This document shows, piece after piece, positions 59,516 through 64,000 of a stretch of 64,000 bases of DNA. Position 1 is the stretch's first letter. Every line of letters starts with the position of its first letter. The DNA is taken from positions 949,176-1,013,175 of the forward strand of contig JAMPAU010000001.1 of NCBI GenBank assembly GCA_023667045.1. Direction: 5' to 3'. The DNA is from Ruminococcus flavefaciens (lineage in GTDB: Bacteria; Bacillota; Clostridia; Oscillospirales; Ruminococcaceae). The translations under genes were made by a program, and so were the position numbers. Below the pieces are notes generated by a model. That model made no database searches, was not told where the DNA came from, and saw only the letters and a list, made by a program, of their open reading frames with translations.

Positions 59516-60583
59516 ATGGAAATCAAATTCACAAAAGCAGAAACCCTTAAAGCTAAACCTGCTCCCGATGCAAAGCTTGGTTTCGGTCACATCTTTACAG
59601 ACTATATGCTCATCATGCCTTACGATGAGGGACAGGGCTGGCACGACCCCGAAATAAAACCCTACGGCACTATTGAGCTTTCACCTGCCGCTATGTGTCT
59701 GCACTATGGTCAGACAGTCTTTGAGGGTCTTAAAGCCTACAGAACCGCTGACAATAAAGTACAGCTTTTCCGTCCGGAAGAAAATTTCAAGCGTCTCAAC
59801 GTATCAAACCAGAGACTTGTTATTCCGGAACTCCCCGAAGACCTCGCTATGCAGTGCCTTATGGAACTCCTCAAAGTTGAAAAAGACTGGGTACCCTCAA
59901 AGGACGGCGAATCACTCTACATAAGACCTTTTATATTTGCTGTTGACCCGTTTCTTGGCGTTAAACCCGGCGCACAGTACTACTTCATGATAATCCTTTC
60001 ACCGTCGGGTGCTTACTATGAGAGCGGTCTCAATCCGGTAAATATCTATGTTGAGAGCAAATATGTACGTGCTGTACGTGGCGGTATGGGATTCGCAAAG
60101 ACAGGCGGTAACTATGCGGCTTCTCTTATCGGTCAGGACGAGGCACACAAGCAGAACTATTCTCAGGTGCTTTGGCTCGACGGCGTTGAACAGAAATACA
60201 TCGAAGAAGTAGGTGCTATGAATATCTTCTTTGTTATCGACGGCAAGGTTGTTACTCCTATGTTGCAGGGAAGTATTCTTCCCGGTATCACAAGAAAGTC
60301 TGCTATCGAAGTATGCAAGTCAAAGGGCATAGAGGTTGAGGAGAGAAGAATCACTATACAGGAAATCGCCGACGCTTACGATGCAGGCAAGCTTGATGAA
60401 GTTTTTGGTACAGGTACAGCAGCAGTAATCTCACCTGTCGGTCATCTCAAATGGAACGACAAGGTAATGGAAATAAATGACAACAAGATAGGAAATATTT
60501 CCCAGATGTTGTATGATACAATGACAGGCATTCAGTGGGGCAAGATTGAAGATACTTTCAACTGGACTGTTGAAGTAAAATAA
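59516..60583 (+). CDS. ilvE: Branched-chain amino acid aminotransferase
   Basis: A 355-residue class IV PLP aminotransferase for Val, Leu and Ile. Seen are [12 protein letters not shown] near residue 67, IRPFIFA, the PLP-lysine region [15 protein letters not shown] near residue 195, the following [13 protein letters not shown], and [11 protein letters not shown] and [13 protein letters not shown] near the end. The frame opens with a TTG at 59507, but the ATG at 59516 is nearer the family start; the ribosome site is weak (AAAAGAAAG), so the start is the least certain part. Confidence 0.94.
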   Translation: MEIKFTKAETLKAKPAPDAKLGFGHIFTDYMLIMPYDEGQGWHDPEIKPYGTIELSPAAMCLHYGQTVFEGLKAYRTADNKVQLFRPEENFKRLNVSNQRLVIPELPEDLAMQCLMELLKVEKDWVPSKDGESLYIRPFIFAVDPFLGVKPGAQYYFMIILSPSGAYYESGLNPVNIYVESKYVRAVRGGMGFAKTGGNYAASLIGQDEAHKQNYSQVLWLDGVEQKYIEEVGAMNIFFVIDGKVVTPMLQGSILPGITRKSAIEVCKSKGIEVEERRITIQEIADAYDAGKLDEVFGTGTAAVISPVGHLKWNDKVMEINDNKIGNISQMLYDTMTGIQWGKIEDTFNWTVEVK

Positions 60584-60591
60584 CTGATAAA

Positions 60592-60622
60592 AGGGCGTGC
60601 TTTCGGGTACGCCTTTCTTATA
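60592..60622 (+). terminator. Terminator of ilvE
   Basis: AGGGCGT (60592-60598) pairs with ACGCCTT (60609-60615) over a 10-base loop, followed by TCTTAT. The U-tract is short. Confidence 0.65.
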
Positions 60623-60666
60623 TCGTAAACCTTAGGAAACTTTTCTTAAAAAATCTCTGGTATATA

Positions 60667-60695
60667 TTGACTTGTCTTGAAAAAAACGGTATAAT
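60667..60695 (+). promoter_or_regulatory. Promoter of serC-serA
   Basis: TTGACT (60667-60672), a 17-base spacer and TATAAT (60690-60695), 55 bases before the serC ATG. Confidence 0.8.
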
Positions 60696-60749
60696 TAGTA
60701 TGTATGGCAATACAAATTAATCTTATATAATACTTTGGAGGTTTTTAAA

Positions 60750-61835
60750 ATGAGCAGAGTTTATAACTTCAGTGCTGGTCCTGCCGTTCTTCCGGAAGAA
60801 GTTCTGGAAGAAGCAAGGGACGAAATGCTTGACTACAAGGGTACAGGTATGTCCGTTATGGAGATGTCACACCGTTCAAAAGCCTATGATACTATCATCA
60901 AAGAGGCAGAGCAGGATTTGCGTGACCTCATGAATATTCCCGACAACTACAAGGTTATATTCTTACAGGGCGGTGCTTCACTGCTCTTTGCCGGAGTTCC
61001 TATGAACCTCATGAAAAACGGCAAAGGTGCTTACATCATCACTGGTCAGTGGGCTAAGAAAGCATATCAAGAGGCTCAGAAATACGGCGAGGCTGTAGCT
61101 GTTGCTTCTTCTGCTGACAAAACATTCTCTTACATTCCGGACTGCTCAGACCTTGATATTCCGGAAGATGCAGACTATGTTTACATCTGCGAAAACAACA
61201 CAATCTACGGCACAAAATTCAAGACACTCCCTAACACAAAGGGAAAGGAACTCGTGGCAGACGTTTCTTCATGCTTCCTTTCTGAACCCGTTGACGTTAC
61301 AAAGTACGGCGTTATCTATGGCGGTGTACAGAAAAATGTAGGTCCTTCCGGCGTACAGATTGTTATTGTACGTGAAGACCTCATCGCTGACGGTCCTGCA
61401 AAGCCCTACACTCCCACTATGATGGACTGGAAAATACAGGCTGACAACGATTCACTCTATAATACTCCTCCCTGCTATGGTATCTACATCTGCGGTAAGG
61501 TATTCAAGTGGATTAAGAAAATGGGCGGTCTTGAAGCTATGAAAGCTCACAACGAAAAGAAAGCTAAAATCCTTTACGATTTCCTCGACGAGAGCAAGCT
61601 CTTTAAGGGTACTGTTGCTCCCGAAGACCGTTCACTCATGAATGTGCCGTTTGTTACAGGCAACGAAGAACTTGACAAGAAGTTTGTAGCTGAGGCTAAG
61701 TCTGCCGGCTTTGAAAACCTCAAAGGTCACAGAAGTGTCGGCGGTATGAGAGCTTCTATCTACAACGCTATGCCAATCGAGGGCGTTGAAAAGCTCGTTG
61801 AGTTCATGAAGAAGTTTGAAGAAGAAAACGCTTAA
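60750..61835 (+). CDS. serC: Phosphoserine aminotransferase
   Basis: A 361-residue PLP enzyme of serine (and pyridoxine) synthesis that makes O-phosphoserine from 3-phosphohydroxypyruvate. NFSAGPAVLPEEVLEE opens the protein, EMSHRSKAYD follows near residue 40, and the PLP lysine lies in YGGVQKNVGPSG near residue 194. The C-terminal HRSVGGMRASIYNAMP is typical. The frame opens upstream with TTG at 60735, but the ATG at 60750 follows a GGAGG site at the family start. It is transcribed with serA. Confidence 0.96.
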   Translation: MSRVYNFSAGPAVLPEEVLEEARDEMLDYKGTGMSVMEMSHRSKAYDTIIKEAEQDLRDLMNIPDNYKVIFLQGGASLLFAGVPMNLMKNGKGAYIITGQWAKKAYQEAQKYGEAVAVASSADKTFSYIPDCSDLDIPEDADYVYICENNTIYGTKFKTLPNTKGKELVADVSSCFLSEPVDVTKYGVIYGGVQKNVGPSGVQIVIVREDLIADGPAKPYTPTMMDWKIQADNDSLYNTPPCYGIYICGKVFKWIKKMGGLEAMKAHNEKKAKILYDFLDESKLFKGTVAPEDRSLMNVPFVTGNEELDKKFVAEAKSAGFENLKGHRSVGGMRASIYNAMPIEGVEKLVEFMKKFEEENA

Positions 61836-61837
61836 TT

Positions 61838-62134
61838 ATGTCGTTGATATTTGTTTTTTTCCTCATGGGCTGTGCATTTATGGCTTACGGCATATGGTAG
61901 AATAAAACAAAATATTCCAACAGACAATTTTCAACCGGCAGGGTTATCCCTGTCGTTGAATTTAAAAATAAAGGCACTGTCATGACAGCACCACTTGATT
62001 CAAGCATACCGAAAATGTATTTAAAGGATATTCCCAAATTTGATATAGGCGGAAAACTTACTGTTTCATTTTCCGGTGAAATTATACTGATTCTGTTTAC
62101 TGTTGTTATGACAATATTCTATATCTCAGTTTAA
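61838..62134 (+). pseudogene. Small two-helix membrane gene with an in-frame amber codon
   Basis: An ATG 2 bases after the serC stop opens a frame of 98 codons whose 21st codon is TAG. Before it lies one helix (MSLIFVFFLMGCAFMAYGIW); after it, in the same frame, a soluble part (NKTKYSNRQFSTGRVIPVVE) and a second helix (IILILFTVVMTIFYISV). The arrangement (helix, exposed beta-like segment with TGRVIPVVEF, helix) recalls DUF3592-like proteins. The stop is either a nonsense mutation, a base-call error, or read through. No second start with a ribosome site is obvious after the TAG. Confidence 0.5.
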
Positions 62135-62150
62135 GAAAGAGGTTTTTACA

Positions 62151-63311
62151 ATGTACAATATCCAGACACTGAATAAAATTTCCGCAATCGGTACGGATAT
62201 TTTCGACAAGAGCAAGTATGCCGTTTCTGATTCTCCGGAAAATCCCGACGCTATCATGGTAAGAAGTGCTAAAATGCACGATATGCAGTTTGGCGACAAT
62301 CTCCTTGCTATCGCAAGAGCAGGTGCAGGCGTAAACAATATCCCTGTTGACCGCTGTGCAGAAGAGGGTATATGTGTATTCAATACTCCCGGTGCTAACT
62401 CAAATGCCGTTAAGGAACTCGCTATATGTGCGTTGCTCTTCTCGTCAAGAAAAATCACAGAGGCTGCCGAGTGGGCAAAATCTCTCAAAGGCACTGAAGA
62501 CGCTCCTAAGACTGTTGAGGGCGGTAAGTCAAAGTTTGCAGGTCCTGAAATTCTCGGAAAAACTCTCGGTATTATCGGTCTCGGAGCTATCGGCGGAAAA
62601 ATCGCTAACACTGCCGTTGCACTCGGTATGAAAGTTATCGGCTATGACCCGTATCTCTCTGTAAACAACGCTGTACTGCTTGATTCTTCTGTAAAGGTAG
62701 TTACAGACATCAACGACATCTACAAGAACAGCGATTATATCTCAATTCATATGCCTTATACCCCTCAGACAAAGAACACTATCGACACTGAACAAATCGC
62801 TATCATGAAAGACGGTGTACGTCTTATCAATCTCGCAAGAGGTGAACTCATCAACAGTGAGGCTGTAGTAAAGGCTATCGCTGACGGCAAGGTTGCTAAG
62901 TACGTTACAGACTTTGCAGACGACGTTGTTTTAGGTGCAGAAAATGTAATAGTTCTCCCACATCTTGGTGCTTCCACTCCGGAAAGTGAAGACAACTGTG
63001 CTGTTATGGCTGCAAACGAACTTATCGACTATATCGAAAACGGCAACATCAAGAACAGTGTAAATCTTCCTAACGCCTCAATGGACGCAACAGGTACTAA
63101 GGTTTGTGTTATCCACAAGAATGTGCCGTCCCTTATCTCTGCTATCACAAAGGCAGTAGGTGACGAGGGTCTCAACATCGAAAACATGGTGAACGCAAGC
63201 AAGAAAGATTTCGCATACACTATGATGGACGTTATCGGTGATGTTAACGAAGCTGTAGTTAATGACATAAAGGCTATCGAAGGCATTATCAGAGTAAGAG
63301 TTATCAAGTAA
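62151..63311 (+). CDS. serA: D-3-phosphoglycerate dehydrogenase
   Basis: A 386-residue NAD-dependent enzyme for the first step of serine synthesis. Residues 1-80 and 265-300 form the substrate domain, with the catalytic Arg in LINLARGEL and the His in VLPHLGASTPES. The NAD loop GLGAIGGKIA is near residue 144. The C-terminal part (about 310-386) is an ACT-like domain (CVIHKNVPSLISAITKAVG), suggesting feedback control by serine. An AAAGAGG site precedes the ATG. With serC it gives two of three serine steps; serB is not in the window. Confidence 0.95.
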   Translation: MYNIQTLNKISAIGTDIFDKSKYAVSDSPENPDAIMVRSAKMHDMQFGDNLLAIARAGAGVNNIPVDRCAEEGICVFNTPGANSNAVKELAICALLFSSRKITEAAEWAKSLKGTEDAPKTVEGGKSKFAGPEILGKTLGIIGLGAIGGKIANTAVALGMKVIGYDPYLSVNNAVLLDSSVKVVTDINDIYKNSDYISIHMPYTPQTKNTIDTEQIAIMKDGVRLINLARGELINSEAVVKAIADGKVAKYVTDFADDVVLGAENVIVLPHLGASTPESEDNCAVMAANELIDYIENGNIKNSVNLPNASMDATGTKVCVIHKNVPSLISAITKAVGDEGLNIENMVNASKKDFAYTMMDVIGDVNEAVVNDIKAIEGIIRVRVIK

Positions 63312-63322
63312 TAAAACAATAA

Positions 63323-63358
63323 AAATCCGGTTCTTGACTGAGCCGGATTTATTTATAC
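63323..63358 (+). terminator. Terminator of serA
   Basis: AAATCCGG (63323-63330) pairs with CCGGATTT (63343-63350), followed by ATTTATA. Confidence 0.8.
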
Positions 63359-63361
63359 AAA

Positions 63362-63400
63362 AAAACCGCCGAGATACTATAACATATCTCGGCAGTTTTT
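63362..63400 (+). terminator. Second hairpin after serA
   Basis: GCCGAGATA (63368-63376) pairs with TATCTCGGC (63385-63393); flanking AAAACC and AGTTTTTT extend the stem. Only 11 bases separate it from the first terminator. Confidence 0.75.
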
Positions 63401-63669
63401 TACTGAAAATTCCCCCTAGTTCACAGGCAGACGGTTTTATAAAGAATCCCCCTTAACAATAACTGAATTATTTTTCTTTCTTCTGTTTTCTATATTAAAT
63501 AAAAACGTATTTCAGCTGTTAATGGTAAACCGTTAACGATATTATAACACACGTAATTTAAAAAGTCAAGAGTTTTTAATAGTTATTTAGACAAAAAAAA
63601 AAAAAATGATATTGGATTTTTGTATATTATATACATATCAAGCATTATTCCGTCGGAAAACGACAAATC
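63401..63669. other. Gene-free stretch with an imperfect palindrome and an A14 run
   Basis: No gene is supported. The only structure is an imperfect 20-bp palindrome at about 63515-63534 (GTTAATGG, TAAA, CCGTTAAC) and a run of 14 A at 63593-63606. Neither can be assigned a role. Confidence 0.4.
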
Positions 63670-63708
63670 TATACAACAAAAAGACTGCACGATATATGCA
63701 GTCTTTTT
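63670..63708 (-). terminator. Terminator of the DUF4317-like gene
   Basis: AAAAAGACTGCA (63678-63689) pairs with TGCAGTCTTTTT (63697-63708), a perfect 12-bp stem with TTTTTGTTGT on the minus strand, 10 bases beyond the stop codon. Confidence 0.9.
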
Positions 63709-63717
63709 TTATTATGT

Positions 63718-64000
63718 TCAGCTTAATGTGACAGGCAAACCGTTTATTTCAATAGTGGGGTCGTCAATATCTATGAGCAGACAACGTCTTCCGTCAATAA
63801 CGCTTGTACGTACTTTGTCGCTTGCGTCGGGTTTGATGTTGACAGTTATTCCGGCAGTGGTCATTACGGTTTTAGTCTCAACGAGATTTGAGGCTGTAAG
63901 AGGTGCGTCACCGCATACCTTCTCATAAACAGGCTCTACCATTTTAACACGTTCTTCCGGCACGCCTACATCGCTGAGGATTTCCTTCAGCTTTGAGTTG
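63718..64000 (-). CDS. DUF4317-like protein, 3' part (runs off the right edge)
   Basis: The last 93 residues of a larger protein. The end (ITVNIKPDASDKVRTSVIDG, then RRCLLIDIDDPTIEINGLP) resembles the C-terminus of DUF4317, a large clostridial family of unknown function. The frame is open to the right edge, entering as NSKLKEILSDVGVPEERVK. No signal or membrane segment is visible in this part. Confidence 0.6.
   Translation of the reverse strand, partial: NSKLKEILSDVGVPEERVKMVEPVYEKVCGDAPLTASNLVETKTVMTTAGITVNIKPDASDKVRTSVIDGRRCLLIDIDDPTIEINGLPVTLS

Noticed and set aside
63515..63534. Imperfect palindrome as an operator for serA or the DUF4317-like gene
   Set aside because: No gene starts downstream of it on either strand; both neighbours end toward it.

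Overview
The window looks like chromosome from a cellulolytic Ruminococcus-type member of the Oscillospiraceae (Clostridia), close in style to R. flavefaciens or R. champanellensis. The grounds are two dockerin proteins with long Thr linkers, a GH9 and a GH5 cellulase, an IspH fused to ribosomal-protein-S1 repeats (a Clostridia trait), a CdaA-CdaR pair, and low-GC sequence with strong GGAGG ribosome sites. No tRNA, rRNA, CRISPR array, transposase or phage gene was seen.

Layout. 1-0.9 kb: 5' part of a secreted GH9 endoglucanase. 1-2 kb: a zinc-binding hypothetical protein coupled to DUF1810. 2-13.6 kb (minus): one long tight housekeeping operon, tepA-like protease, ftsK/spoIIIE, ywqG-like, ygiQ, ComEC-like MBL protein, DUF3006, BaiN-like flavoprotein, cmk, plsC, ispH-S1, with a consensus promoter at its head and a terminator at its end. 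13.8-16 kb: a dockerin protein with three carbohydrate-binding-like modules. 16-21 kb (plus): DUF3343 with a class V aminotransferase, then cdaA-cdaR (c-di-AMP synthesis) and a TraB/GumN lipoprotein. 21-27 kb: a dockerin/Ig-like/VanY peptidase, then malQ-glgP for glycogen or maltodextrin breakdown. 27-36.4 kb (minus): an accessory stretch. Here iorA and iorB are separated by a paralogous membrane-protein pair (one copy wrecked), a frameshifted small gene and unknown genes, and preceded by three tandem paralogs of an unknown family and a HAD phosphatase that seems to start at ATT. 36.6-37.5 kb: a YozG/YoaS-like regulator and DUF2975 pair. 37.8-53 kb: the cell-surface cluster, comprising a GH5 lipoprotein, a 3586-residue sortase-anchored adhesin, and a secreted SGNH esterase with two binding modules. 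53.6-64 kb: PP2C, TatD, LCP-like, SLOG, alr, a PD-(D/E)XK-like protein, a TatD-linked radical SAM protein, ilvE, serC, an amber-interrupted small membrane gene, serA, and the 3' end of a DUF4317-like gene.

The most unusual object is the giant adhesin at 40041-50801. Two of its Cna-B-like repeats are split at what looks like the same loop. One carries a complete SGNH hydrolase (about 240 residues) and the other an array of Ig-like domains (about 520 residues). The flanking genes encode a second SGNH enzyme and a cellulase, so the cluster reads as a plant-cell-wall attachment and deacetylation module. Other points of interest are the interrupted iorA/iorB locus, with a second copy of the iorB start fused to a membrane protein, the apparent ATT start, a 112-bp coding overlap between ygiQ and its neighbour, and a binding module shared by three secreted proteins.
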